Source: Martinezella rhizogenes
GTDB taxonomy: Bacteria > Pseudomonadota > Alphaproteobacteria > Rhizobiales > Rhizobiaceae
DNA length: 64,000 nucleotides
NCBI RefSeq assembly: GCF_000799715.1
Contig: NZ_JUHG01000001.1
Span: 62,001 to 126,000, forward strand
Reading direction: 5' to 3'
Positions 1 through 8,477 of this stretch are shown here, piece after piece. The notes beneath the pieces were generated by a model, which made no database searches, was not told the DNA's origin, and saw only the letters and a list, made by a program, of their open reading frames with translations. The translations under genes and the position numbers were made by a program. The number at the start of each line of letters is the position of its first letter. Position 1 is the first letter of the stretch.

Positions 1-1026
1 GCGCCTTAGCAGGAAGGCGGCGATTGCCAGGATCGGCACCAGCACGGTCAGGGCCAGGAAGCGTGTCTCGCGGACGGCGGAAGCAATCGCCTGATCCGTC
101 GGGATGAGATAATCCAGCCGCCAGGGTGTCGATGGAACCGGTATTGTCAGCCGCAGATATTCCGCTGCACTGCTGCCCGGCAAGACCGCGCGGACGATCG
201 ACACCTCCGGGCCAATAGGTTCCGGGCGCGCGATCGGCAAGGGTGCCAGAGGCGCGCCGCCAAATTGCAGGCTCTTACGAATGGCGGCGAGACTGTCGGG
301 TGCCAGTGGCGACGTCGTCATGAATCGCCACGAAGGAATACTGGTGATCAGCACGACGCCGTGTTCGTCGGTGACATAGGCCGGGCGGCCGGCTTCACGC
401 CAATCCGTTTCGAGTTGGTCGAATTCCATCTTGACGACCACGACACCCAGGGCAGAATCGGCAGCGCCGACGCGACGGGAAATATAAAGGCCGGGGCGAT
501 TGCTGACCGTGCCGAGCGCGAAATGTTCGGCCGTTCCCGTCTCCATCGCCCGGCGGAAGTAATCGCGGAAGGAATAGTCGTTACCGACGAAGCTCAGCGG
601 TTCACGCCAATTGCTCGATGCAATCGCTATACCGTCCTTGCCGGTAACATAGAGCACCGCGGCGCTGGTGCCGGACACCAGCGTTTCCAGCTTGCGGTCA
701 AGCGTGGTGACGGCATCGTCCCGGCCGGTCGCGAGCGCGTCGCGCACCTGCTGATCTTCGGCCAGGAGAAGCGGCAGGGCGCGGGGGCGCTCAAGGACAG
801 CCCGCAACAGCGCGACCTTGAGATTGGCATCGGTGTGTCCCTGAACCTGCAAAGCTTCGATTGCGGTCATCCGGCCATAGAAGCTTGCGCCGTAGAGAGC
901 GGCGGCGATGATGGCCGCGCAGAAAGCCACAAAGACGAACCAGACACGCCGGGAACGCCGGCCCAGTTGCTCTGGGGTTGTAAATCGTTCCGTGGTCGGC
1001 CGCTGCAGCATCCGCACATTGTGCAT
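1..1026 (-). CDS. dctB: C4-dicarboxylate sensor histidine kinase DctB, N-terminal part (runs off the left edge)
   Basis: This reading frame is open from the start codon to the left edge of the window, so only the N-terminal sensor half is present and the kinase domain lies outside. A short cytoplasmic tail is followed by a hydrophobic segment at about residues 20-40 (VWFVFVAFCAAIIAAALYGA). A periplasmic double-Cache/PAS-like region follows, with typical DctB sequence such as YSFRDYFRRAMETG and GVVVVKMEFDQLEADW, and a second hydrophobic stretch (FLALTVLVPILAIAAFLL) reaches the edge. In rhizobia DctB senses succinate, malate and fumarate and phosphorylates DctD, which activates dctA through sigma-54. 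The divergent dctA neighbour fits exactly. In-frame ATGs also exist at 1050 and 1071; none has a convincing ribosome site, so the start is uncertain. Confidence 0.88.
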   Translation of the reverse strand, partial: MHNVRMLQRPTTERFTTPEQLGRRSRRVWFVFVAFCAAIIAAALYGASFYGRMTAIEALQVQGHTDANLKVALLRAVLERPRALPLLLAEDQQVRDALATGRDDAVTTLDRKLETLVSGTSAAVLYVTGKDGIAIASSNWREPLSFVGNDYSFRDYFRRAMETGTAEHFALGTVSNRPGLYISRRVGAADSALGVVVVKMEFDQLETDWREAGRPAYVTDEHGVVLITSIPSWRFMTTSPLAPDSLAAIRKSLQFGGAPLAPLPIARPEPIGPEVSIVRAVLPGSSAAEYLRLTIPVPSTPWRLDYLIPTDQAIASAVRETRFLALTVLVPILAIAAFLLRR

Positions 1027-1070
1027 GATTTCGCGCGCGCTGCAATTCATCTTGTGCGGATTTTCGCACA
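1014..1070. promoter_or_regulatory. Two dyads, likely DctD upstream activator sites for dctA
   Basis: Two inverted repeats lie upstream of the sigma-54 promoter. TGTGCG and CGCACA are separated by 6 bp at 1053-1070, and GCACA-T-TGTGC spans 1014-1024. They share the TGTGCG half-site and fall roughly 100 and 150 bp before the expected dctA transcription start. That is where tandem DctD sites are found in rhizobial dctA promoters. The left dyad overlaps the proposed dctB start codon, which could let DctD also affect dctB. Confidence 0.7.
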
Positions 1071-1144
1071 TGCTTGCTGACTTGGTTGGGATTGCCCAGG
1101 AAAAGCCATTTTTAAATCAAGACGTTGCCTCGTTCCATGCGATC

Positions 1145-1160
1145 TGGCACGCACGTTGCA
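1145..1160 (+). promoter_or_regulatory. Sigma-54 (-24/-12) promoter of dctA
   Basis: TGGCACGCACGTTGCA is an exact match to the RpoN consensus, with GG at 1146-1147 and GC at 1158-1159 separated by the required 10 bp. Transcription would start near 1171, leaving a leader of about 70 bases before the dctA ATG. Rhizobial dctA is the textbook RpoN/DctD-dependent gene, so the assignment is strongly supported. Confidence 0.93.
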
Positions 1161-1244
1161 AAGGGTGATCAAACAGTCGGAGGCTGTTGAGGTTTAGTCT
1201 TGCCCGGAGGGCCGAGGGATCGGTTGGGCACAACGGAGGACATC

Positions 1245-2576
1245 ATGATTGCTCCCATCGCAGCCGACGCCGGAACGCGCGGCAAACTCCCCTTCTACCG
1301 GCACCTCTATGTGCAGGTTCTCACTGCCATCGCCGCCGGCATCCTGCTCGGCCACTACTATCCTCAGCTCGGCACGTCGCTGCAGCCGCTCGGTGATGCC
1401 TTCATCAAGCTGGTGCGCATGGTCATTGCGCCGGTCATCTTCCTGACGGTGACGACCGGTATCGCCGGCATGTCGGACCTGAAGAAGTTCGGTCGCGTCG
1501 TCGGCAAGGCGTTCATCTACTTCCTGACCTTCTCGACGCTGGCGCTGATCGTCGGTCTTATCGTCTCGAATGTCGTGCAGCCGGGCGCCGGCATGCATAT
1601 CAATCCGGCAACGCTGGACACGAAGGCGGTCAGCAACTACGCCGCGCAGGCCCATGACGCCTCCGTCGTCGGCTTCCTGATGAACATCATTCCTGACACT
1701 ATCGTCGGCGCCTTCGCCAAGGGCGATATTCTCCAGGTGTTGTTCTTCTCGGTCGTTTTCGGCATCGCGCTCGGCGCGGTTGGTGATCGCGGCCGCCCGG
1801 TGGTCGACTTCCTGCAGGCACTGACCACGCCGATCTTCCGCATGGTCTCGATCCTGATGAAGTTCGCACCGATCGGCGCCTTCGGCGCCATGGCCTTCAC
1901 CATCGGCAAGTACGGTATTGGCACGATCGCCAACCTGGCTTTCCTGATCGGTACCTTCTATGCCACGTCGCTGTTCTTTGTTCTGGTCGTGCTCGGCGCC
2001 GTCGCCCGCTATAACGGCTTCTCGATCCTGGCGCTGATCCGCTACATCAAGGAAGAGCTGCTGCTGGTCCTCGGCACCTCGTCTTCGGAGGCCGCATTGC
2101 CTGGCCTGATGAACAAGATGGAACGTGCCGGCTGCAAGCGCTCCGTCGTCGGTCTCGTCATTCCGACGGGCTATTCCTTCAACCTCGACGGCACCAACAT
2201 CTACATGACCCTGGCGGCGCTCTTCATCGCCCAGGCGACCGATACGTCGCTGTCCCTAGGCGACCAGATCCTGTTGCTGCTGGTGGCGATGCTGAGCTCG
2301 AAAGGTGCCGCGGGCATCACCGGCGCCGGCTTCATCACGCTGGCCGCCACGCTCGCCGTCGTGCCTTCGGTTCCGATCGCCGGCATGGCGCTGATCCTCG
2401 GCATCGACCGTTTCATGTCGGAATGCCGCGCGCTCACCAACTTCGTCGGGAACGCTGTCGCGACGATCGTTGTTGCGCGCTGGGAGAACGAACTCGACCA
2501 GACGAAATTCGCCGCCGCCATGGCCGGGAAACTGACCGGGGAAGTCGAGGCGCCCTCGCTGCAGGCTGCTGAGTAA
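1245..2576 (+). CDS. dctA: C4-dicarboxylate:cation symporter DctA
   Basis: This 443-residue inner-membrane carrier of the DAACS (glutamate/dicarboxylate symporter) family takes up succinate, fumarate and malate. In nodulating rhizobia it is needed to feed bacteroids. Family marks include the serine-rich re-entrant loop [10 protein letters not shown] near residue 275 and the NLDGTNIYM motif near residue 311, with alternating hydrophobic segments throughout. The ATG at 1245 is chosen because GGAGGA lies a few bases upstream and the protein length matches rhizobial DctA; a TTG 45 bases upstream in frame has no such support. It is preceded by a sigma-54 promoter and followed by a strong terminator, so it is probably monocistronic. 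Confidence 0.97.
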   Translation: MIAPIAADAGTRGKLPFYRHLYVQVLTAIAAGILLGHYYPQLGTSLQPLGDAFIKLVRMVIAPVIFLTVTTGIAGMSDLKKFGRVVGKAFIYFLTFSTLALIVGLIVSNVVQPGAGMHINPATLDTKAVSNYAAQAHDASVVGFLMNIIPDTIVGAFAKGDILQVLFFSVVFGIALGAVGDRGRPVVDFLQALTTPIFRMVSILMKFAPIGAFGAMAFTIGKYGIGTIANLAFLIGTFYATSLFFVLVVLGAVARYNGFSILALIRYIKEELLLVLGTSSSEAALPGLMNKMERAGCKRSVVGLVIPTGYSFNLDGTNIYMTLAALFIAQATDTSLSLGDQILLLLVAMLSSKGAAGITGAGFITLAATLAVVPSVPIAGMALILGIDRFMSECRALTNFVGNAVATIVVARWENELDQTKFAAAMAGKLTGEVEAPSLQAAE

Positions 2577-2604
2577 CAATATTATCGGCAATTTGAAGAA
2601 ACAC

Positions 2605-2636
2605 GAAACGGCCTCCCACTGATGGGAGGCCGTTTC
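2605..2636 (+). terminator. Terminator hairpin after dctA
   Basis: A perfect 14-bp stem (GAAACGGCCTCCCA with its complement) closes a CTGA loop 29 bases after the dctA stop. It is followed by a short T-run (AGTTTT). The near-symmetrical stem should end dctA transcription and isolate it from the CBS gene. Confidence 0.88.
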
Positions 2637-2851
2637 AGTTTTGGCATTCTCCATCATCCGCCCATCGGGAAAGATGGACGAGTATAAACTGTGAATGCAA
2701 ATATCCGCGACACATCCGGAACCGATCGTCGCTTCGTCTGTTGTGGTAGCAGGCCCTCGGGCGAGGGTGCTGCGATCAGCGGGAAAACGGGCGCCGCCCG
2801 ATGCTGATCCTGTCAACGATTAGGACACGGCGTCCGCTGATGGAGGAACCA

Positions 2852-3286
2852 ATGAAAGTCCGTGACGCCATGACGCACGATGTGCGCATCACCAACCTCG
2901 ACGAGACAATCCTGAGCGCCGCGCAGACGATGGCGGATCTTGATGCCGGCATTCTGCCTGTCGCCGATCATGACCGCCTTGTCGGTATGATCACCGATCG
3001 CGATATCGCTATCCGTGGCATTGCCATGGGCATGGGTCCGGATGCGAAGGTCCGCGATGTGATGACATCAGACGTCAAATATTGCTTCGATGATCAGGAG
3101 ATCGACGACGTCTGCCGTAACGTGGGTGATATCCAGGTGCGCCGTCTGCCGGTGCTGGATCACGACAAGCGGCTGGTTGGTATCCTCTCGCTCGGCGATA
3201 TAGCCGTGGCCCATAAAAACGGGTTCGCCGCGGAGGCGCTGAGCGGCATTTCGCGCCGTGGCGGGGAACATAGCCAGACGGCGTGA
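2852..3286 (+). CDS. CBS-domain pair protein
   Basis: This 144-residue cytosolic protein is made almost entirely of two CBS motifs, at about residues 8-60 (DAMTHDV ... GMITDRDIAIRG) and 74-128 (DVMTSDVKYCF ... LVGILSLGDIA). CBS pairs bind adenosine nucleotides and usually act as regulatory modules. Stand-alone pairs of this size are common stress-associated proteins in rhizobia. The ATG at 2852 follows GGAGGAACC, and the upstream in-frame codons lack a ribosome site. It is flanked by dctA with its terminator and the Nudix gene, and no functional link to either is evident. Confidence 0.9.
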   Translation: MKVRDAMTHDVRITNLDETILSAAQTMADLDAGILPVADHDRLVGMITDRDIAIRGIAMGMGPDAKVRDVMTSDVKYCFDDQEIDDVCRNVGDIQVRRLPVLDHDKRLVGILSLGDIAVAHKNGFAAEALSGISRRGGEHSQTA

Positions 3287-3386
3287 ACGTCGTTATGCGA
3301 TGAATAGGCAGATCGCCGGGCGGGGCTCATGCAGTCCGGCGATGAAGAAAATTGTATGCCTGTTCCCAACGCCGCACCCGTCCAAT

Positions 3387-3457
3387 TTGCACGCGTGCAA
3401 TTGCCGCATGAAACCGCTCAGTCATCAACAGTCTGCGTCATGAAACTGTCATGACAG
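3387..3457. promoter_or_regulatory. Two perfect palindromes upstream of the Nudix gene
   Basis: TTGCACGCGTGCAA (3387-3400) is a perfect 14-bp palindrome and CTGTCATGACAG (3446-3457) a perfect 12-bp one. Both lie in the 237-bp gap between the CBS gene and the Nudix gene, where no gene is visible. They could be operators for that gene. No regulator gene is adjacent, so the binding protein is unknown. Confidence 0.4.
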
Positions 3458-3523
3458 CGGCTCAGAGCATGATGCTGACAAAAGCAGATTTGAGTGGAAT
3501 CGCGTGCGGAGCAGGAGAGCGGC

Positions 3524-4153
3524 GTGTCGCAGAAAGTCTTTGTGAGCGCGCGAGAAGCAGCGGACCATATAGGGATCCCCCGTCCCGTCGTTTCTCGCCC
3601 AATCACGCCGGATGCAGGCGAGGCTTTCGATCGGCAGACAAAGTCATCAAGTCGCTCGCAAGGCTTTCTTGCCGAGCTTGCCTCTCATGCGGATGCGCTG
3701 TTTCATGGTCCGATCTACGAGCAATATGCTGCGGTCTGTTATCGGAAGCATCCGGAGTTAGATGTGCCCGAAGTGCTTGTCGTCACCAGCCGCGAGAGCG
3801 GGCGCTGGATCGTGCCGAAAGGCTGGCCGATAAAAGGCAAGAAGCCGCATGAAGTTGCCGCCATCGAAGCTTTCGAGGAAGCCGGCGTGCGCGGCAAGAT
3901 CAAGAAGAAGAGGTTCGGCTACTTCACCTATCTGAAGCAGCTTCCCGACGACAGCCGCGTTCCCTGCATCGTGCAGCTACACCTGCTCGAGGTCGAAAAG
4001 ACGTTTGAGAATTTTCCGGAGCGGGGCCAGCGCCTCAGCGAATGGGTTTCCTTCACCGAGGCGGCCAGCCGTGTGCGCGAACCGGAACTCAAGAGCTTGC
4101 TACTGACAGCCGACCGAAAGATGCGGCGGCCGAAGGCGAAAGAGAAGAAGTAG
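3524..4153 (+). CDS. Nudix hydrolase with a divergent Nudix box
   Basis: The protein has 209 residues from the GTG at 3524, which follows AGGAGAGCGG; a GTG at 3494 would add 10 residues. The central region carries RWIVPKGWPIKGKKPHE then AAIEAFEEAGV, which aligns with the Nudix box G-x5-E-x7-REUxEExGU. The first Glu is Lys and the Arg is Ile, but the metal-binding EAFEEAG core is kept. The hydrolase would cleave a nucleoside diphosphate linked to another group, such as dinucleoside or inositol polyphosphates. The C-terminus is Lys/Arg-rich (RKMRRPKAKEKK). The roughly 60-residue N-terminal extension is unassigned. The next gene is convergent, with five bases between the two stops. Confidence 0.85.
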   Translation: MSQKVFVSAREAADHIGIPRPVVSRPITPDAGEAFDRQTKSSSRSQGFLAELASHADALFHGPIYEQYAAVCYRKHPELDVPEVLVVTSRESGRWIVPKGWPIKGKKPHEVAAIEAFEEAGVRGKIKKKRFGYFTYLKQLPDDSRVPCIVQLHLLEVEKTFENFPERGQRLSEWVSFTEAASRVREPELKSLLLTADRKMRRPKAKEKK

Positions 4154-4158
4154 ATCCG

Positions 4159-5361
4159 TCAGCCGGCCTGCGCTCGACCGCTCATTGCCAGTCTGAGCGG
4201 GATGCGCGTCGCGGCCACTGCCGGCAATGCACCGCCGATGGCGCCGATGATCAGGGACAGCCAGACCGCCTTCATCACCAGCGGAAGGGACAGCACCAGC
4301 TGAAATCCAATCCGCGTGCGGTCAGGGCTTACGGTCGACGCCGTCCAGCCATTGAGGACGAGATAGGAAAAGCCGACGCCAGCCAGGCAGCCGAGGCAGG
4401 TCAAGGCCATCGCCTCAATCCATGTCGCGGCAAAGGCCGCGCGCCGGCTGAAGCCGATGGCGCGGACAGTGGCGATCTCCGTACTGCGATCCGACACGGA
4501 GCTGAACATGGTCGTCATCGCGCCGACCACGGCGCCGGCAGCCATGGTGATCGTCAGTGGCCAGCCGAGCAGAAGGATCAACTTGGACGTCCGTTCGGCA
4601 AGTCCCGCGAAATAATCCTGCTCCGACCGTAGCGTCAGCCCGATCTGCGGCGTAGCGGTCGCTATGGATCGCAGCGTTGACAGTGCCTCCGGTGTAGTGA
4701 GCTTGATCCTGACGCTCTGAACCAGATTGGGCCGGTTGAACAGCGTCCGCACCACGCCGATATCCGCCAGCATTTCAGATTCGAAGACGGAGCCGCCGGC
4801 ATCGAAGATACCGACAACGGTCCATTTCGATGTGCCGAAGGTGAGCTGCGCGCCGATCTCCAGCCCCTCGTAATCAAGGCTCAGCCGCCGACCGACGACA
4901 ATCTCGCCGGCGCCGGGATTGAACATCCGGCCGCGAACGATGCTGACGTTGGGACGCACGCTCAGACCGAACGGTCCAATGCCGCGCAGCGACAATGTTG
5001 AAAGCAATCCGCCGGCCGTCTCCGGCACCTCCACGGGTACGACCATTTCCGGCGACATAATGGAAGCGCCGGTAGCATCGACAGCGATGCCGGTGGAGCC
5101 ATCGAGATAATGAAGCTGGGAAGGTTCTATCCGGCTGCCGAGTTCCGTCGCTGCTCCCTTGCCAAGGGCAATGGCGATGTCCTTGGAACCAGCTTGCAGC
5201 AGCGATGTCTGGAAGCCGTTGGACATCGCCAGAAAACCGAGCAGAACCGTGACGACCATCGCCACGGAAAACACCAGCGACAGGGAAATCCATATCCGCC
5301 GGCGGAGCGATTTCAGATTGGACAAAGTGAGGGCCAGGGATTGGCGGAAGATCGTGCTCAT
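4159..5361 (-). CDS. MacB/FtsX-type ABC permease (second of two)
   Basis: This 400-residue inner-membrane permease has the MacB_PCD/FtsX layout. One N-terminal transmembrane helix (WISLSLVFSVAMVVTVLLG) is followed by a large extracytoplasmic domain at about residues 50-270, then three C-terminal helices. It starts four bases after the preceding permease stop, so the two form a translationally linked pair. With the ATPase and adaptor upstream it should form a mechanotransmission-type ABC exporter acting on a periplasmic substrate such as a lipid, peptide or drug, rather than moving substrate across the inner membrane. The substrate cannot be read from sequence. No TolC-like gene is nearby. Confidence 0.9.
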   Translation of the reverse strand: MSTIFRQSLALTLSNLKSLRRRIWISLSLVFSVAMVVTVLLGFLAMSNGFQTSLLQAGSKDIAIALGKGAATELGSRIEPSQLHYLDGSTGIAVDATGASIMSPEMVVPVEVPETAGGLLSTLSLRGIGPFGLSVRPNVSIVRGRMFNPGAGEIVVGRRLSLDYEGLEIGAQLTFGTSKWTVVGIFDAGGSVFESEMLADIGVVRTLFNRPNLVQSVRIKLTTPEALSTLRSIATATPQIGLTLRSEQDYFAGLAERTSKLILLLGWPLTITMAAGAVVGAMTTMFSSVSDRSTEIATVRAIGFSRRAAFAATWIEAMALTCLGCLAGVGFSYLVLNGWTASTVSPDRTRIGFQLVLSLPLVMKAVWLSLIIGAIGGALPAVAATRIPLRLAMSGRAQAG

Positions 5362-5365
5362 GGTC

Positions 5366-6526
5366 TCATCTTTCTTTCAAAGCCGCGTTTGGCGGCACCC
5401 GCATGGCGTTGAAGGCTGGCGCGACGCCTGTCGCCAGCGCCAGCAGGGCGGCGAGGGCGATCGCCTCGACAATGATCGGGGGCGTGAGCGTCAGGTCCGG
5501 CACGATGGTGCGCAGCGGCTCTCGCAGAAACAGGATGGCTGCAAAGGCAAGGCCGAGAGCAAGGCTGAGTCCCACGGCAAACAGAGTGAAGGTTTCAGCG
5601 AGTACATTGCCGAGAATGAAGAGCCTGGAGAAGCCGAGGACCTTCAGCACGCCGATTTCCTTCGTCCGTTCGCGGATGGCGAAGAACATGGTGTTGGCGA
5701 CGATCATCAGGATGGTCACGAAGGCGACGCCAACCACCAGCCCCACGATGGTTGCGACATCGGCGAATTGCGCGATGAAGGCCTTCATGAATTCGGCCTC
5801 CGTGCGCGTCCGGGTCTCGTAGGCGGAATTGGCAAATAGGGTGTCGACGGACTTGATGACCTCATCAGTGCAAACGCCCTTTTTTGGCAGGATGCGGAAG
5901 CCGGTCACGGTGTCGCGGTCCATGGCGCGCTCTGCGTTGATGTAGTCGTACCGCGCCATCACGAAATGCGTATCGGCGGATTGCTTGCCGTCCAATATGC
6001 CGACGATGGTGAATTCGAAGTCGGAGCTGCCATCGGTCTTGACGAAACTCGACGTGTTCAGCGTAATCGTCTGCCCGAGCGTCCAGCCTTCCTGGGAAGC
6101 GATGCTGCGGCCCACAATGGCACCGTTGCGGACCTCTCCGAAACGGGCAATGGCGTCCGTGGGAATATCGTATTCATCACCGAGGAAGGCAGCGAAGCTA
6201 CGCGGTTCCACTGCCGTCAGGCCCAGGAAATTCGTCGGCGTCCGGTAGGTCGCGCGGCTGCGCGCCATGTAGGTCGCCTCAGCGATATCGGGTAGCGTCC
6301 GGATCTTGCCGTAGTAGCTGATCGGTAACGGTAGGGCATCGCCGACCTTGTTAGTGACGATCAGCCGTTCCGAATCCACCGCGCCGCCGAGAAAGCCGTG
6401 TTCGAAGCTTGTCAGGACGAGATAGATGAAGAAGGCGAGGGCGATGCTTGTGATCAACAGGAGGCTGCGCGTCGGTTTGCGCGCCATGGTGCGGCGAAGG
6501 AGAGTGAAGCGGTTCATGGTGCTCAC
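5366..6526 (-). CDS. MacB/FtsX-type ABC permease (first of two)
   Basis: The protein has 386 residues and the same four-helix permease plan as its neighbour: an N-terminal helix (SLLLITSIALAFFIYLVL), a periplasmic domain, and C-terminal FtsX helices (VGVAFVTILMIVANTMFF and onward). The start is taken as the GTG at 6526, which overlaps the ATPase stop and has GGGAGG just upstream; an ATG at 6517 would shorten it by three residues. Two separate permease genes instead of one macB-like fusion suggest a heterodimeric permease, as in LolCE-type systems. It lies in the operon adaptor-ATPase-permease-permease. Confidence 0.9.
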   Translation of the reverse strand: MSTMNRFTLLRRTMARKPTRSLLLITSIALAFFIYLVLTSFEHGFLGGAVDSERLIVTNKVGDALPLPISYYGKIRTLPDIAEATYMARSRATYRTPTNFLGLTAVEPRSFAAFLGDEYDIPTDAIARFGEVRNGAIVGRSIASQEGWTLGQTITLNTSSFVKTDGSSDFEFTIVGILDGKQSADTHFVMARYDYINAERAMDRDTVTGFRILPKKGVCTDEVIKSVDTLFANSAYETRTRTEAEFMKAFIAQFADVATIVGLVVGVAFVTILMIVANTMFFAIRERTKEIGVLKVLGFSRLFILGNVLAETFTLFAVGLSLALGLAFAAILFLREPLRTIVPDLTLTPPIIVEAIALAALLALATGVAPAFNAMRVPPNAALKER

Positions 6527-7230
6527 GCGGCCTCCCGTTCGACGAACTGGCCCTTGTCCAGGCGCAGCACGCGCTTGGCGGAGCGTGCTGCCATGTCGTC
6601 GTGGGTGACCATGACGATGGTCTTGCCGAGCTCCGCGTTGAGGATGCGCAGCATGGTGAGCACCTCTTCGGCGGAAGAGCGATCGAGATCGCCGGTCGGC
6701 TCATCGCAGAGCAACAGTTTCGGATCGCTTGCGAGTGCCCGGGCGATCCCGACTCGTTGTTGCTGGCCGCCCGAAAGCTCCGAGGGCAAATGCTTGCGTC
6801 GGTCGGTAAGGCCGACAAGCGACAGGATCGTCTCGACGCGCTCTCGACGCTGGCGTGCGGTCAGGCTGGTCAGCAGCAGAGGAAGCTCGATATTCTGCGC
6901 CGCCGTCAGCATTGGCATCAGATTGTAGAACTGAAACACGAAGCCGACATTGACGCCGCGCCATTTTGTCAGCGCGCTTTCGCTCATCCGGCTGATGCGC
7001 GCATGTCCGAAATTGATGTCGCCGCCATCGGGACGATCAATGCCGCCGATGAGGTTCAGAAGCGTCGATTTTCCGGAGCCGGACGGGCCGACGATCGCGA
7101 CGAAATCGCCAGCGCCGATGGTCATGGTCAGATCCGAAAAGATCGTCACGGCGTTCTTGCCGATCCGGTAGTCCTTGCGCACATTGTCGATCACAATCCC
7201 ATCGTCTGGCGCGGATGTGCTGTTGTCCAT
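6523..7230 (-). CDS. ABC transporter ATPase, MacB/LolD type
   Basis: This 235-residue ATP-binding subunit has Walker A GPSGSGKSTLL near residue 46, the signature LSGGQQQRVGIARAL, Walker B LLLCDEPTGDLD and the switch VTHDD. It lacks a fused membrane domain, as in LolD. The ATG at 7230 is preferred because AAGGAGG lies just upstream and the adaptor stop ends one base earlier; an in-frame ATG at 7248 would overlap the adaptor. It powers the two permeases encoded next. Confidence 0.95.
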   Translation of the reverse strand: MDNSTSAPDDGIVIDNVRKDYRIGKNAVTIFSDLTMTIGAGDFVAIVGPSGSGKSTLLNLIGGIDRPDGGDINFGHARISRMSESALTKWRGVNVGFVFQFYNLMPMLTAAQNIELPLLLTSLTARQRRERVETILSLVGLTDRRKHLPSELSGGQQQRVGIARALASDPKLLLCDEPTGDLDRSSAEEVLTMLRILNAELGKTIVMVTHDDMAARSAKRVLRLDKGQFVEREAA

Positions 7231-7231
7231 C

Positions 7232-8317
7232 TCAAAGTCCTCCTTCATTTGCGGTTGCCTGTAGTTCTGGAGCGTCCAGAGTGACCTTCGCCGCCATGTT
7301 CGGCAGCACGCGCGCGGGCGGCGTCAGGAATTCCAGCCGGGCGGTCACCGTGCCCTTCTGCATTGAGGCTGCCGGCACGATCGTCCGCACACGCATCCTG
7401 AATTTTCGGTCGGGAAAGGCGTCGAGAACGGCGACCGCCGTCTGGCCGGGCTCGATCCGCGCGGCATTGGACTGTGCGATATCGACATCGATCGTCAGGG
7501 AGTTCGGGTCGAGAAGGATGGCGATCCCGTCTCGTGGCCCGCCGCCATCCGTGCCGGAGGCAACCATATCGCCGAGGCCGACGAGCCGGGTGACGATCAC
7601 ACCGTCGAACGGAGCGACAATCCGGTGGAGCGCGAGATTTCTTTCCTGTTTCTCCACCTGTAGCCCGGCGGTCTCGGCCGCCTGCCGTGCAACATCGAGA
7701 TCGCTGGTCAACTGCACGACGGAGAGGCTGTCGTCATCAAGGCTGCTCACCGCCTTAGCACCGCGCTCGACAAGCAATTTGGTGCGCTCCAGGGTCTTGC
7801 GAGCCTGCGCTAGCGAAACCTCGACCCGGCGTGCCGCAGCGGCTGCGCCTGCGGCCTGGGATCTGGCGATCCTGAGTTCGATCTCGTCCGTTGTCGTATC
7901 CAGCTGTGCGATAACTTGCCCGGCGGCGAAATGGTCGCCGACATCCAGCGGCAGAGCGACCACCTTGCCGCCAATCTCCGGCCGCAGGGTGATCATCTTC
8001 TCGGCCACGACATAGCCAGAGCCGATCACGGTCTGAGGCGGCGGTGTCTGCGGCAATCGGACGGGGAGCTTGTCTTGCGCTATAGCGTCAGTTTCGCTTG
8101 TCGGCCGGGAAATGGCTGCCGTTGTCGTATGCCTCCAGAGGTTCTCGGCAAGGGGAAGCGATATGTAAGCCGCTGTCGCGAGTGCTGCGACCAAACCGAT
8201 CAGAGCCACCCCACGCATTGGGAATTGGCGGTTCGCGGCTGTATCGGTGAGTGGGGTGCCGTCGCGCTCGATCGACAGCGACCGAAGCCGGTTCGCGATA
8301 TTCGCTTCTGCATTCAT
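7232..8317 (-). CDS. HlyD/MacA-family periplasmic adaptor
   Basis: This 361-residue membrane-fusion protein has an N-terminal anchor helix at about residues 32-53 (GVALIGLVAALATAAYISL). A biotinyl-lipoyl-like half-motif follows (GSGYVVAEKMITLRPEIGG with VGDHFAAGQVIAQLDT). Then come an Ala-rich alpha-hairpin coiled coil and the returning lipoyl half (NLALHRIVAPFDGVIV). It would bridge the inner-membrane permeases to an outer-membrane channel encoded elsewhere. It is the first gene of the operon; CTGGAGACCCCTC precedes the ATG. The operon diverges from the AraC-type gene across 160 bp that holds a perfect palindrome. Confidence 0.93.
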   Translation of the reverse strand: MNAEANIANRLRSLSIERDGTPLTDTAANRQFPMRGVALIGLVAALATAAYISLPLAENLWRHTTTAAISRPTSETDAIAQDKLPVRLPQTPPPQTVIGSGYVVAEKMITLRPEIGGKVVALPLDVGDHFAAGQVIAQLDTTTDEIELRIARSQAAGAAAAARRVEVSLAQARKTLERTKLLVERGAKAVSSLDDDSLSVVQLTSDLDVARQAAETAGLQVEKQERNLALHRIVAPFDGVIVTRLVGLGDMVASGTDGGGPRDGIAILLDPNSLTIDVDIAQSNAARIEPGQTAVAVLDAFPDRKFRMRVRTIVPAASMQKGTVTARLEFLTPPARVLPNMAAKVTLDAPELQATANEGGL

Positions 8318-8403
8318 GAGGGGTCTCCAGACGTTGACGGCGTGATTTTCCGCCGCCGGAACGTCTGACGCGACCTTGATCGTGATTTAGGACGTCGCAG
8401 AAC

Positions 8404-8417
8404 GCGATCTAGATCGC
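8404..8417. promoter_or_regulatory. Perfect 14-bp palindrome between efflux operon and AraC-type regulator
   Basis: GCGATCTAGATCGC is self-complementary over its full length and sits near the centre of the divergent intergenic region. This is the expected position for an operator shared by the efflux operon and the regulator. AraC-family proteins usually bind direct repeats, so a second regulator or a symmetric dimer site is possible. Confidence 0.4.
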
Positions 8418-8477
8418 CGGATGCCGCGAGTCAGGCCATAGTGGCGACAATTATGGTTGCCCCGGGGAAAGGGTCTC

